Assembly: GCA_029553375.1 (NCBI GenBank)
Contig: JAKPCH010000095.1
Span: 49,491-113,490 of the forward strand
Source of the DNA: Deltaproteobacteria bacterium
GTDB lineage: Bacteria; Desulfobacterota; Syntrophia; Syntrophales; UBA8958
Length of the DNA stretch: 64,000 nt
Direction of reading: 5' to 3'
A program made the translations under genes and the position numbers. Positions 28,669 through 37,667 of the stretch are shown in pieces (positions within the stretch are counted from its first letter, which is position 1; every line of letters starts with the position of its first letter). Below the pieces are notes generated by a model, which searched no databases, was not told the origin of the DNA, and saw nothing but the letters and a program-made list of their open reading frames with translations.

Positions 28669-30432
28669 TTACTGAACGGTTATCTTGTACGAGGCGATGA
28701 CGCTGCTTTTGCCGAAGACAGAACCGCCGGGGACAACCAGGGCCATGACCACCTCATTTTCTCCGTCGTTGTCGGCGTCCTTGATCTGGTAGTCAGCCAC
28801 GTAGCCGCTCATCTTCCGGGTGTGCCAGTTCTCTACGAACCCCATCTGGTCCCATTCAAGATTGTAGAACTCGCTGGCCGTAAAGATCCTGACATTTTTC
28901 ATGTATCTGCCGACGCTCGAGTGGTTTCTCACGACGATCAACTCCCGCCGGCCGTCCTTATTGGTGTCGTAGGGGATGATGCGGCTGTTCAGGTAGGTGT
29001 AGTAGTTCGTGACGTCATCCCCGTAATTGTCCATGCCGATGACCTCCACGTAGAGGTTGCTGCCGCCGAAGACCTCCTCGGACGTGTAGAGGAGTTCCTT
29101 GCTCCCCATGACCGCTTTGATCCGGGTGAGGTCCTTGTCCGTCTCCTCATAGACGACGAGGCGGTCGTATTCGTTGTAGGTGATGATCTTTTCCCTCCCC
29201 GATCCCAAGTTGTCAAGGGCGAGGCCGAAGATACAGACCCCAAGCGGTATCTTGAGTCGCTGACCCTCGGTGATCTTCCCGGCGCGGACGGTCATTTCAT
29301 AGATTGGTGTGTCGAAGGGCCTGTTCATGCCCCCCGAGGAGTCGATCTTCTGTCCCAGGAGCCTCACACCGCCGTCCTGGGTGGGAATGGCCCTAAACAG
29401 CCAGGGGAGGTCTGTCTCCATGACCTGAAACTTGCCCTCCCGATATTCGATCACGAAGGAGGAGACGGTGTTGATGACGGATTCCGTTCCCCTGTTGACG
29501 ATGATGTTGGAGACGAGAATCTCTTTGGCGGCGTCACCCCGTATATCGATGATGTCCACCCCGACGTAGTTGTTGTAGGCCTTGCCGGTGATCTTTTGGA
29601 GGAGGACCAGATCTTTGCCCTTTTTCTGGAAGATGTAGACACTGTTTCTGTCTATGGCCACGATCTCGTTCTTGCCGTCGCCGTTGACGTCACCGACATC
29701 CATGCCCCTGAACTCCGTCGGGTAACGCTGGCTCATCCAGAAACCCCTCTTGTCCATGGGTTGACCGCCGCTGAGGAAATCGGGGTTGATACCCGCCGTC
29801 AGGGTCCCCCTCTTACCGGTGCGGATGCCGGCGATGATCTGCGCCTCCCTTCCCGTGGCCGGCTGGGGGGAGGCTGCCGACCCGGTTCCGGACGCCACGG
29901 GGGGCGCGGCCGTTGACGGCTCCGCCCCCGCAGGGGTCCCCTTGCCGCTGATGTGGGCATCGATACTCTTGGCAAAATCGTTGATCTTGGCGATGACGTC
30001 GTCCATGCCCTGGGACTGGGTGAAGATACCGACCCCCGTCTTGTAGGAGGCCACGTCCAGGAGCTTCGCGTCGATGCTGATGCTGTTGCCGATCTTGGTG
30101 ATGCTGCCCCAAACGGCATAGTCGGCGTTGAGGGTCTTGCCGATACCGTAGACGTCGGCCAGGGTCAGCTCTTTCGTTTTGACTTGTTTGACGGCGTCGA
30201 GAACCTTTTCCTTGGGGATCACGTCGGTGTTTTCAGCGGCGGCGATGCGGGAGGTGAGCATGTCCCAGATGCCGTGCTGGACGTAATCTATGTTCTCGGC
30301 GCTGTTGACCCCGAAGGGGAGGACGGCCACCACTTTTTTGCCTCCTCCCTGGACGGCTTCGCCCCGGCCGACGGTCCCCAGGAGGGCGACGGCCAAGAGG
30401 CAGCAAAGGGCTACGGAACTGATTTTTTTCAT
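28669..30432 (-). CDS. Secreted FG-GAP/VCBS-repeat protein with TolB/LpoB-like N-terminal domain
   Basis: A signal peptide (MKKISSVALCCLLAVALLG) precedes a domain of about 130 residues (VVAVLPFGVNSAENIDYVQ... ADYAVWGSITKIGNSISIDAKLLD). This resembles the N-terminal fold of TolB, LpoB and CsgG-type periplasmic proteins. A proline/alanine linker and several calcium-type repeats follow (DVNGDGKNEIVAIDRN, NKDGRRELIVVRN, DADNDGENEVVMAL), suggesting a beta-propeller. I use ATG 30432 with GGGAGG five bases upstream, giving 587 residues, not the track start 30450. It may be an envelope scaffold or sensor; no enzyme motif is seen. Confidence 0.78.
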   Translation of the reverse strand: MKKISSVALCCLLAVALLGTVGRGEAVQGGGKKVVAVLPFGVNSAENIDYVQHGIWDMLTSRIAAAENTDVIPKEKVLDAVKQVKTKELTLADVYGIGKTLNADYAVWGSITKIGNSISIDAKLLDVASYKTGVGIFTQSQGMDDVIAKINDFAKSIDAHISGKGTPAGAEPSTAAPPVASGTGSAASPQPATGREAQIIAGIRTGKRGTLTAGINPDFLSGGQPMDKRGFWMSQRYPTEFRGMDVGDVNGDGKNEIVAIDRNSVYIFQKKGKDLVLLQKITGKAYNNYVGVDIIDIRGDAAKEILVSNIIVNRGTESVINTVSSFVIEYREGKFQVMETDLPWLFRAIPTQDGGVRLLGQKIDSSGGMNRPFDTPIYEMTVRAGKITEGQRLKIPLGVCIFGLALDNLGSGREKIITYNEYDRLVVYEETDKDLTRIKAVMGSKELLYTSEEVFGGSNLYVEVIGMDNYGDDVTNYYTYLNSRIIPYDTNKDGRRELIVVRNHSSVGRYMKNVRIFTASEFYNLEWDQMGFVENWHTRKMSGYVADYQIKDADNDGENEVVMALVVPGGSVFGKSSVIASYKITVQ

Positions 30433-30465
30433 TTTACCTCCCTGGAACACTCAGGAATGGCCCGA

Positions 30466-30494
30466 CTCCTAACACCGGCGATCGGCAAATTCAA
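30466..30494 (-). promoter_or_regulatory. Putative sigma-70 promoter for the FG-GAP gene
   Basis: On the minus strand TTGAAT, a 17-base spacer and TAGGAG, placed about 25 bases before the start-site region of the gene. Confidence 0.35.
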
Positions 30495-30502
30495 GGTCGT
30501 TT

Positions 30503-31285
30503 TTAACGGGGGAAAAGGCCCTTGACCTTCAGCCACAGGATGCCCAGGGATTCATGGACGGCCCGCTCCGCGTTCAGGAGATAGTAGGGATCGGGGAAGT
30601 AATCCCGGGGGTGATACCTCTTTTTGAGCTTGATGACATGATCCGCCGGGGCCGGGACGGGGTTGAGGCCGACCATGCGGAAGGCGAGGACGGAGCGGGG
30701 CATGTGGAGGGCCGAGGTGACGAGAAAGAACGGTTCCCCGCCCAGGATCGGTTTCAAGAGCCTGGCCTGATCTTCCGTGTCGAGGGAACGGGTCTCGCGG
30801 ATCAGATCTTGGTTTTGGACCCCCATGTGGAGGGCCGTCTGGGCCATGATGTCCCCCTCCTTCGCCTCGTCGAAATAGGCGCCCCCCGAGACGATGAGAC
30901 GGGAGCCGGGGAGGCTGCGATGGAGACGGATCCCCTCGAAGAGCCTCCCGAGGGCCTCGCGGGAGAGACGGCTCCCCGGGGGCAGCGAGGGGTCGTCGTC
31001 GGCCCCACCGCCCAGAACGACGATGTAGCGGACCTTGCCGATATAGGGACTCGGGTCGGCGACGGCGGGGTATTGGCCCTCCAGGTAGCCGATGGGTCCC
31101 CGGGCGAAGAAGCCGTAACTCGCCACGATGAGGATCAACAGGGCCGCAACGAGGGTCCAGCGGGCCGCCCGTGAGGGTTTGCGTCTCATCAGGAGGAAGA
31201 GGGTGACGATGAGAAGGACCACAACGACCGTCAGGGGATAGAAGAGGGGGGTCAGGACCTTCTTGACGAGAAACAGGTATTCCAT
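30503..31285 (-). CDS. DUF218 (ElyC/SanA/YdcF-like) membrane protein
   Basis: Two N-terminal membrane segments (about 12-34 and 42-62) are followed by a DUF218 domain with YIVVLGGGADDDPSLPPGSRLS, RLIVSGGAYF and LVTSALHMPRSVLAF. The 260-residue layout matches ElyC, which in E. coli affects the undecaprenyl-phosphate supply for envelope polymers. The exact activity of the family is unsettled. It lies upstream of the FG-GAP gene on the same strand; a separate promoter probably drives the latter. Confidence 0.82.
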   Translation of the reverse strand: MEYLFLVKKVLTPLFYPLTVVVVLLIVTLFLLMRRKPSRAARWTLVAALLILIVASYGFFARGPIGYLEGQYPAVADPSPYIGKVRYIVVLGGGADDDPSLPPGSRLSREALGRLFEGIRLHRSLPGSRLIVSGGAYFDEAKEGDIMAQTALHMGVQNQDLIRETRSLDTEDQARLLKPILGGEPFFLVTSALHMPRSVLAFRMVGLNPVPAPADHVIKLKKRYHPRDYFPDPYYLLNAERAVHESLGILWLKVKGLFPR

Positions 31286-31424
31286 GGGTCCCTCGTATCA
31301 GAACCATCCGGGGAAGGCAAGATTTCGTTTAATCCTCAAAGGTCTTGACATCGGGCGGCGAAACTGACTAAGCAAGGTGGCGCGGCCTCCCGCCGCGACC
31401 CGAGACCCCGAGGAGGAGCAGACC

Positions 31425-32726
31425 TTGATACCCCGCTACAGCCGGGAACGGATGGCCGCCATCTGGTCCAGCGAGAACCGTTACCGTAAATGGCTCGAGA
31501 TCGAGATCCTGGCCTGTGAGGCCATGGCGCGAAAGGGGCTGGTCCCTGAGGAGGCCCTGAAGGTCATCAAGGAACGGGCGGGTTTCGACGCGGCGAGGAT
31601 CGACGAGATCGAGAGGGTCACCAAGCATGACGTGATCGCCTTCCTGACGTGCGTCAACGAGCGGGTGGGCGAGGCGGGACGCTTCCTCCACATGGGGCTC
31701 ACCTCCTCCGACATCCTCGACACCTCCCTCGCCGCCCTCCTCAGGGAGGCGGCGGACATACTCCTCGAGGATCTCGACGAGCTTCTGGGGGTGATCAAGC
31801 GGAGGGCCTTCGAGCACAAGCATACCGTCATGATCGGTCGATCCCACGGTATCCACGCCGAGCCCATCACCTTCGGTCTGAAACTGGCCGTCTGGTACCA
31901 GGAGACACTCCGCAACCGCCGGCGCCTCGTCAGGGCCAAAGAGGTCGTCAGCGTGGGGAAGATCGCCGGCGCCGTCGGCACCTATTCCTTCGTCGATCCC
32001 GACGTGGAGGAGTACGTCTGCGCGAGGATGGGCCTGAAGCCCGCCCCCGTCTCCACCCAGATCGTTCAGCGGGACCGCCATGCGGAATTCTTCACGGCCC
32101 TGGCCATCTGCGCCTCGTCCATAGAGAAGTTCGCCGTGGAGATCCGCCACCTCCAGAGGACGGAGGTTCGGGAGGCGGAGGAATACTTTTCCCCCGGACA
32201 GAAGGGCTCTTCCGCCATGCCCCACAAGCGCAACCCCGTCCTTTCGGAGAATCTCTCGGGCCTGGCGAGATTGATGAGGTCTTACGCCCTCGCCGCCATG
32301 GAGGACGTGCCCCTGTGGCATGAGCGGGACATCAGCCATTCGTCGGTGGAGCGGGTCATCGCCCCCGACGCCACCATCCTGCTCGATTTCATGCTCAAGA
32401 GGTTCACGGACCTCCTGGAGCGCCTTGTCGTTTATCCCGAGAGGATGAAGACCAATCTGGAGATGACCCGGGGGGTCATTTTCTCCCAGATGGTCCTTCT
32501 GAAACTGATCGAGGGGGGCATGACCAGGGAAGAGGCCTATGCCGTCGTCCAAACCCACGCCATGAGGGCCTGGCTGGAGGGGAAGGAATTCAAGGAACTC
32601 CTCCTCGCCGATCAGAGGGTCTCGTCTCTCGTCTCACCCGATGAGATGGACCGCCTCTTCCGGGTGGAAAATTTCCTCCGTTATCTCGATCACACCTATG
32701 ACCGGGTCTTTGGGGAAGAATCATGA
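31425..32726 (+). CDS. purB: Adenylosuccinate lyase
   Basis: PurB cleaves SAICAR and adenylosuccinate in purine synthesis, releasing fumarate. The family signature is the flexible loop [11 protein letters not shown] containing the catalytic Ser, together with [10 protein letters not shown] and [10 protein letters not shown] with an active-site His. I start at TTG 31425 ([14 protein letters not shown]), which matches the N terminus of many PurB proteins and has GAGGAGGAG upstream; the track start 31377 adds 16 unlikely residues. This gives 433 residues. A small hairpin (CGCGGC/GCCGCG) lies in the leader. The stop overlaps the next gene by four bases. Confidence 0.95.
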   Translation: MIPRYSRERMAAIWSSENRYRKWLEIEILACEAMARKGLVPEEALKVIKERAGFDAARIDEIERVTKHDVIAFLTCVNERVGEAGRFLHMGLTSSDILDTSLAALLREAADILLEDLDELLGVIKRRAFEHKHTVMIGRSHGIHAEPITFGLKLAVWYQETLRNRRRLVRAKEVVSVGKIAGAVGTYSFVDPDVEEYVCARMGLKPAPVSTQIVQRDRHAEFFTALAICASSIEKFAVEIRHLQRTEVREAEEYFSPGQKGSSAMPHKRNPVLSENLSGLARLMRSYALAAMEDVPLWHERDISHSSVERVIAPDATILLDFMLKRFTDLLERLVVYPERMKTNLEMTRGVIFSQMVLLKLIEGGMTREEAYAVVQTHAMRAWLEGKEFKELLLADQRVSSLVSPDEMDRLFRVENFLRYLDHTYDRVFGEES

Positions 32727-33343
32727 CGAGACGATACGGGACGGTCTTGGCTTTTCTTTTCCTCGCCCTCCTCTTTGCGGGTTGCGGGGGTTTCAAGGGA
32801 TACGTGGCCGATTACCTGGCCATCGGCCGGGAAATGGGGCTGTCGGAGGGGTATCTCGATACCCTCGGTAAATGGACGAGGGAAAAGACGGGTTATTCCC
32901 AGTTTGAAACCCGTTTTTACCTCGCCGTCACCTACCGCTCCGCCGACATGAACCGGGCCTTCCTTATGGAGCAGGCCCGTGTCCTCCAATTGACGGAAGA
33001 GGAATTAAAGGGGAAAAGACGTCTCCAGGAGGAGACGGACAGGGAGTTCACGACCTTCTTTCTCTACGCCTACACCGACGACCGCCTCGCGAACGATTTC
33101 GCCGAGAGGGGTTCCATGTGGCGGATCTACCTCGTCGACGACCAGGGAAAGAAACACGCCCCCTTGGAGGTCCGCAAGGTGGACAGGGTGACCCCCGAGA
33201 TCGAGGCCTTCTACCCCTATGTAAACCGCCATTTCGGCAGCTGTTACAACCTCAAGTTCCCCCGCCAGGGGAGAGACGATTTGAAGCTCGTCTTCACGAG
33301 CGTTCTGGGTGAGGCGACCCTGAGCTGGGGGAACGTGAAATGA
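32723..33343 (+). CDS. Hypothetical lipoprotein
   Basis: The N terminus [21 protein letters not shown] ends in a lipobox LFAGC, so Cys21 should be lipidated. The mature part of about 185 residues has helices and strands but no domain I recognise; it ends LVFTSVLGEATLSWGNVK. Its ATG overlaps the purB stop (ATGA), so it is translated together with purB. The last 50 bases overlap the 3' end of nadB on the other strand. Confidence 0.75.
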   Translation: MTRRYGTVLAFLFLALLFAGCGGFKGYVADYLAIGREMGLSEGYLDTLGKWTREKTGYSQFETRFYLAVTYRSADMNRAFLMEQARVLQLTEEELKGKRRLQEETDREFTTFFLYAYTDDRLANDFAERGSMWRIYLVDDQGKKHAPLEVRKVDRVTPEIEAFYPYVNRHFGSCYNLKFPRQGRDDLKLVFTSVLGEATLSWGNVK

Positions 33344-34934
33344 CCGTGTCCCGAAGCCAGTTTTGATCGTCCGCTTCGGGATAATCGAGGTTGTAGTGGA
33401 GGCCCCTGCTCTCTTTCCTCGTCATGGCGCAGGCGATGATCAGCTTCGCCACGATGGCGATGTTTCGTAGCTCCAGCAGATCCCTCGTGACGACGAAGTT
33501 TCGATAGTACTCCTCGATCTCGCGGCCGATGAGGTCGATGCGCCTCTTTGCCCGCTCCAGGCGTTTGTCCGATCTGACGATCCCCACATAATGCCACATG
33601 CAGCGACGGATTTCGTCCCAGTTGTGGGACACGACGATGGATTCGTCGCTCTCCGTCGCCCCGCGGTTGTCCCAGGGTCGGATCGTCATGTCCGGTTCCG
33701 GGACCTTGGGGAACATCTCGGCGATCCGCAGGAAGGTCCGGTGGGCGAATACCACGGCCTCGAGGAGGGAATTGCTCGCCAGGCGGTTGGCTCCGTGGAG
33801 ACCCGTGCAGGCCACCTCGCCGCAGGCGAAGAGACCGTCGATGGTCGTCTCTCCGAAGTGGTTCACCATCACCCCGCCGCAGAGGTAATGGGCCGCCGGC
33901 ACCACGGGTATGGGGTCCACGGCGATGTCGATGCCGAACTCGAGACATTTCCTGTAGATGTTGGGGAAGCGCGACGAGAGAAAATCCCGGTCGCGGTGGG
34001 TGATGTCGAGGAGGACGTAATCGTCGCCCGATCTCTTCAGCTCCCGGTCGATGGCCTTTGCCACCACGTCGCGGGGGGCGAGGCTCTTCATGGGGTGGTA
34101 TCTCTCCATGAAGGTCTCACCGCTCTTGAGGCGAAGGACCCCCCCCTCGCCCCGGACGGCCTCGCTGATGAGAAAGGATTTGGCCTCGGGATGGTAGAGG
34201 CAGGTGGGGTGGAACTGGATAAATTCCATGTTGGCGATGAGGGCCCCGGCGCGATAGGCCATGGCGATGCCGTCCCCCGTGGCGATGTCCGGGTTCGTCG
34301 TCACCAGATAGACCTTGCCGCACCCGCCGGAGGCGAGGACGACGAAGCGCGCCCGGAAGGTATGGACCACGTTTTGGTGGTAATCGTATACGTAGGCACC
34401 CAGGCAGCGCGGCCTCTGGGTTCCTTGCTGATCCTTCAGAGACGAGGAGAGGATGAGGTCGATGGCGACAAAGTTCTCGTAGACGTGGACGGTCTTCATG
34501 CGGGAGACCTTTTCCGTCAGGGCCCGCTCGATCTCACGCCCCGTGAGGTCGCCGGCGTGGAGGACGCGGCGGTGGGAATGGCCGCCTTCCCTCCCGAGGT
34601 CATAGGTGTGACCGACCTCGATCTCCGCCCGGGTAAATTCCACCCCCCACCTCACGAGCTCCTCGATCCGAGCCGGCCCCTCCTTGACGACGAACTCGAC
34701 CACCTCGGGATGGGACAGGCCGGCGCCGCAGATCAGGGTGTCACGGATGTGGGACTCATAACTGTCCTGTTGGTCATGGACGGCCGCGATCCCGCCCTGG
34801 GCGTAGTTGGTGTTGGATTCGAATTTCTCCTTCTTGGTGACCACGGCGACGGTGCCCAGTTCGGAGGCCTTGATGGCCAGGCTCAATCCGGCTATGCCAC
34901 TACCTATGATGAGTATATCAGTGGTTATTTCCAT
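33294..34934 (-). CDS. nadB: L-aspartate oxidase
   Basis: NadB oxidises aspartate to iminoaspartate with FAD in NAD synthesis, using oxygen or fumarate as electron acceptor; in an anaerobe fumarate is likely. The N-terminal dinucleotide motif IIGSGIAGLSLA, TNYAQGGIAAV, HAGDLTGREIE, EFIQFHPTC and GEVACTGLHGANRLASNSLLE match the family. At 546 residues it is full length. A variant arm of the fumarate-reductase fold is excluded by the NadB-specific REGGHSHRR motif. It is divergent from tsaD and converges on the lipoprotein gene. No nadA/nadC is in the window. Confidence 0.94.
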   Translation of the reverse strand: MEITTDILIIGSGIAGLSLAIKASELGTVAVVTKKEKFESNTNYAQGGIAAVHDQQDSYESHIRDTLICGAGLSHPEVVEFVVKEGPARIEELVRWGVEFTRAEIEVGHTYDLGREGGHSHRRVLHAGDLTGREIERALTEKVSRMKTVHVYENFVAIDLILSSSLKDQQGTQRPRCLGAYVYDYHQNVVHTFRARFVVLASGGCGKVYLVTTNPDIATGDGIAMAYRAGALIANMEFIQFHPTCLYHPEAKSFLISEAVRGEGGVLRLKSGETFMERYHPMKSLAPRDVVAKAIDRELKRSGDDYVLLDITHRDRDFLSSRFPNIYRKCLEFGIDIAVDPIPVVPAAHYLCGGVMVNHFGETTIDGLFACGEVACTGLHGANRLASNSLLEAVVFAHRTFLRIAEMFPKVPEPDMTIRPWDNRGATESDESIVVSHNWDEIRRCMWHYVGIVRSDKRLERAKRRIDLIGREIEEYYRNFVVTRDLLELRNIAIVAKLIIACAMTRKESRGLHYNLDYPEADDQNWLRDTVISRSPSSGSPHPERS

Positions 34935-34956
34935 GACGCCCCCGTCGAGAAGATCG

Positions 34957-34985
34957 TTTACAACACCGACAAAGTCCTATATAGA
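34957..34985 (+). promoter_or_regulatory. Sigma-70 promoter for tsaD, overlapping a divergent nadB promoter region
   Basis: TTTACA, 17 bases, TATAGA, giving a leader of about 30 bases before tsaD. The -10 lies in the palindrome CTATATAG, so the opposite strand carries a TATATAG that could serve nadB. Confidence 0.6.
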
Positions 34986-35023
34986 ATCTTCACCCCTTTG
35001 AAAAGGGAAATATCGGTTTTTTC

Positions 35024-36031
35024 ATGATTGTTTTGGGAATCGAATCCTCCTGCGACGAGACGGCGGCCGCGGTGGTGCGGGACGGGACGGTCATTCTTTC
35101 CAACGTCGTCGCCTCGCAGATCGAAGTCCACGGCCCCTACGGCGGCGTCGTGCCGGAGATCGCATCGCGCAAGCACATCGAGGCCATCGGTTTTGTCATT
35201 CGGGAGGCCCTCGACAAGGCTGAGGTGGATCGGCACGATATCGAGGGGATCGCCGTGACCCGCGGACCCGGCCTCGTGGGGTCTCTCCTGGTCGGTCTTT
35301 CCATGGCCAAGGCCCTCGCCTACGCCCTGGGGATCCCCCTCGTGGGGGTGAACCATCTGGTGGGTCACATGGCGGCCGTTTTCCTTGGCCGGGACCGCCC
35401 CGCCTTCCCATTCGTTTGTCTGATCGTCTCCGGCGGCCACACGACCCTCTGTGCCGTGAGGGATTTTGAAGATGTCTCCGTTCTTGGTCAGACGCGGGAC
35501 GACGCCGCCGGCGAGGCCTTCGACAAGGCCGCGAAGCTCCTCGGTATCGGTTACCCCGGGGGAATCGTCATCGATCGTCTGGCCCGACGGGGAGACGGCC
35601 GGGTTGTACCCTTCCCGCGGGCGATGAGGCAGAGCCTCGATTTCAGTTTCAGCGGCCTGAAGACTTCGTTGGTGAATCTCCTCAAGAGACGTGCTTGCCC
35701 CTTCACGGAGGAAGAATTGCCGGACGTGGCGGCTTCTTATCAGGAAGCCGTGGTGGAGGTCTTGGTGGAGAAGACGTTGAGGGCGGCGGAGGAGACGGCC
35801 ATGGAAAGGGTGGTGGTATGCGGCGGCGTCGCGGCCAACAGCCGCTTGCGCGACCTCTTTGCCGAGAGGGCCGCCGTCTCGGGCGTCCGGGTTTACATAC
35901 CCCCCGCCGATCTGTGCACGGACAATGCCGCCATGGTCGCCGCCGCCGGTGACTACCTGCTAAGGAAGGGGAGAAGAGACGGTTTGGATCTGAACGCCCT
36001 TTCCCGTTGGCCCCTCGGACTCGCCCTTTGA
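35024..36031 (+). CDS. tsaD: tRNA N6-adenosine threonylcarbamoyltransferase
   Basis: TsaD transfers the threonylcarbamoyl group to A37 of tRNA together with TsaB and TsaE. The start MIVLGIESSCDET is typical. Metal ligands His111 and His115 are in NHLVGHMAA and the third ligand Asp in LCTDNAAM. The ASKH-fold phosphate loops VSGGHTTL and GGVAANSRLR are present. At 335 residues it is complete. It heads a small operon with DUF2062, rsmA and PilZ genes. Confidence 0.96.
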   Translation: MIVLGIESSCDETAAAVVRDGTVILSNVVASQIEVHGPYGGVVPEIASRKHIEAIGFVIREALDKAEVDRHDIEGIAVTRGPGLVGSLLVGLSMAKALAYALGIPLVGVNHLVGHMAAVFLGRDRPAFPFVCLIVSGGHTTLCAVRDFEDVSVLGQTRDDAAGEAFDKAAKLLGIGYPGGIVIDRLARRGDGRVVPFPRAMRQSLDFSFSGLKTSLVNLLKRRACPFTEEELPDVAASYQEAVVEVLVEKTLRAAEETAMERVVVCGGVAANSRLRDLFAERAAVSGVRVYIPPADLCTDNAAMVAAAGDYLLRKGRRDGLDLNALSRWPLGLAL

Positions 36032-36480
36032 ATATCGTCAAGAAGCGTTTGCGGGAATTCTACGATCGCTGCCTCAGCCTGAGGGGAGACCCTAAAGATC
36101 TCGCCCGGGGGCTCGCCTTGGGGGTCTTTATCGGCGTCACCCCCACCATACCTTTTCACACGGCCTTGATCGTCATGATCGGTACCGCCTTCCGCCTCAA
36201 CATCACCGCCGCCTACCTGGGCTCGTGGCTCATTTCCAACCCGGTGACCATCCCCCTCTTCTATCTCTTCCAGTATCGGTTGGGCGTCGCCGTCCTGGGG
36301 ATGCCCGTGTATGACTGGGCCATCACGGAATACACCCTCTCGGCTGTCCTGTACCTGGGGGCCCACATCTTGATCCCCCTGCTGACGGGCGGGGTGATCA
36401 TGGCCCCCTTTTTCGGGATCCCGGCCTATTTCCTCGCCTATCGGTTCCTCCGCCGGGTCCGCCCCGCGGTGTCTTCATGA
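36028..36480 (+). CDS. DUF2062 membrane protein
   Basis: About 150 residues with a short basic N terminus and the DUF2062 signature GDPKDLARGLALGVFIGVTPTIPFHT. Three or four membrane segments follow, with a conserved SNPVTIPLFYLFQYRLG. Function is unknown; homologues are small inner-membrane proteins often next to unrelated core genes. I use TTG 36028, which overlaps the tsaD stop (TTGA), in place of the track start 36007 inside tsaD. The rsmA ATG overlaps its stop. Confidence 0.8.
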   Translation: MNIVKKRLREFYDRCLSLRGDPKDLARGLALGVFIGVTPTIPFHTALIVMIGTAFRLNITAAYLGSWLISNPVTIPLFYLFQYRLGVAVLGMPVYDWAITEYTLSAVLYLGAHILIPLLTGGVIMAPFFGIPAYFLAYRFLRRVRPAVSS

Positions 36481-37310
36481 AAGTCGCCGGGTTACCCAAG
36501 AAACGCCTGGGCCAGACGTTTCTGAAAGAGCCCTCCCTGGCCGTCAAGATCGTCCACGCCGCCGACATCTCGGGGGAGGATACGGTGGTGGAGATCGGGG
36601 CCGGAGCGGGCATCCTGACGCGGGAGATAGCAAAACGGGCCGGGCGGGTCGTGGCCCTCGAGATAGATCCCGTCCTGGTGGACGGTCTGGAGAGGGCATG
36701 GGCGGGCGATCCCCGGGTGTTGATCGTCAGACAAGACGTCCTGAAATATGACTTCCGTGCGCCCTTCCGGGAAAGGGGCGATGAGCGGCGCCTCAAGATC
36801 GTCGGCAACGTGCCCTATTACATAACGACCCCCATCTTCTTCCGTCTGTTGGCCTTTCGGGAGGTCGTCGAGACGGCGGTGCTCATGGTTCAGAAAGAGG
36901 TGGCCCTCCGTCTGACCGCCCAACCCGGCACGAAGGACTACGGCATCCCCACGGTGATCGGGGCTGTCTTCTCGGGGATCAAGATCCTCTTCACCGTTCC
37001 CCCTTCCTGCTTCTACCCTCGTCCCAAGGTGGAGTCGGCGGTGATAAGAGTGGATTTCAATGTGCCGACGCCCGCGGCGAGAGACGAGGCGTTGTTCGCG
37101 GCGGTGGTGAGGAAGGCCTTTTCCCGCCGCCGCAAGACCGTCTGGAACAATTTGAGGGATTTCGGGGGGGGTGTCTATAGGGAGGAGGAGATAAGAAAGG
37201 CCCTGGCTGAGTCGGGTATAGACATTTCCGCCCGTGCCGAGACCGTCTCCCCTCCCCGATTCGTGACCCTTGCCAATATCTTATCCGAAAGGATGGTCGG
37301 TAATGACTGA
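36477..37310 (+). CDS. rsmA: 16S rRNA (adenine1518-N6/adenine1519-N6)-dimethyltransferase
   Basis: RsmA (KsgA) dimethylates two adjacent adenines in helix 45 of 16S rRNA late in small-subunit assembly. The family motifs are KKRLGQTFL, the SAM-binding VVEIGAGAGILT, LEIDPVLV and the catalytic NVPYYITTPI. The C-terminal helical domain ends SPPRFVTLANIL. At 277 residues it is full length. The start overlaps the DUF2062 stop (ATGA). Confidence 0.96.
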   Translation: MKVAGLPKKRLGQTFLKEPSLAVKIVHAADISGEDTVVEIGAGAGILTREIAKRAGRVVALEIDPVLVDGLERAWAGDPRVLIVRQDVLKYDFRAPFRERGDERRLKIVGNVPYYITTPIFFRLLAFREVVETAVLMVQKEVALRLTAQPGTKDYGIPTVIGAVFSGIKILFTVPPSCFYPRPKVESAVIRVDFNVPTPAARDEALFAAVVRKAFSRRRKTVWNNLRDFGGGVYREEEIRKALAESGIDISARAETVSPPRFVTLANILSERMVGND

Positions 37311-37656
37311 GGAGAAGAGAAGACGAACGAGGGTCAAGGGCCATTTTACAGTGACCCTCGAGATCGAGGGCAGAGCGTACCAGGTCGAGACGGTCAACAT
37401 CAGTCTCAACGGGATCCTCTGTGAGGCCTATCCCGCCATCAAGGCCGGAACTAAGGCCTACGTGGCCATCACCCTCGGCGAGGGGGCCCTCATCTCCGCC
37501 CGGGGCCGGGTGACGCGCAGTGATGAAGGAGGACTGGCCGTTTCCTTCGATCATGTCGACGAGAACGGTTTTTTCCACCTGCGCCGTTTGGTCGAATGGA
37601 ACCTCGGGGATGCCGATTTGGTAGAGCGGGAACTCAAAAAGACGGGATTTTCCTGA
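37303..37656 (+). CDS. PilZ-domain protein
   Basis: This 117-residue protein is a single PilZ domain. The N-terminal RRRTR carries the RXXXR motif and VNISLNGI the (D/N)XSXXG motif, the two parts that bind cyclic di-GMP. It is therefore a probable c-di-GMP effector, acting by itself or on a partner. I use ATG 37303, which overlaps the rsmA stop by eight bases and has AAGGA upstream, in place of the track start 37270. It converges with the CaiB-like gene. Confidence 0.85.
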   Translation: MTEEKRRRTRVKGHFTVTLEIEGRAYQVETVNISLNGILCEAYPAIKAGTKAYVAITLGEGALISARGRVTRSDEGGLAVSFDHVDENGFFHLRRLVEWNLGDADLVERELKKTGFS

Positions 37657-37667
37657 AAGGCCGGCCG

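Noticed and set aside
31345-31374. TTGACA followed 17-18 bases later by a possible -10 before purB
   Set aside because: The -10 candidates match the consensus at too few positions to list as a promoter.
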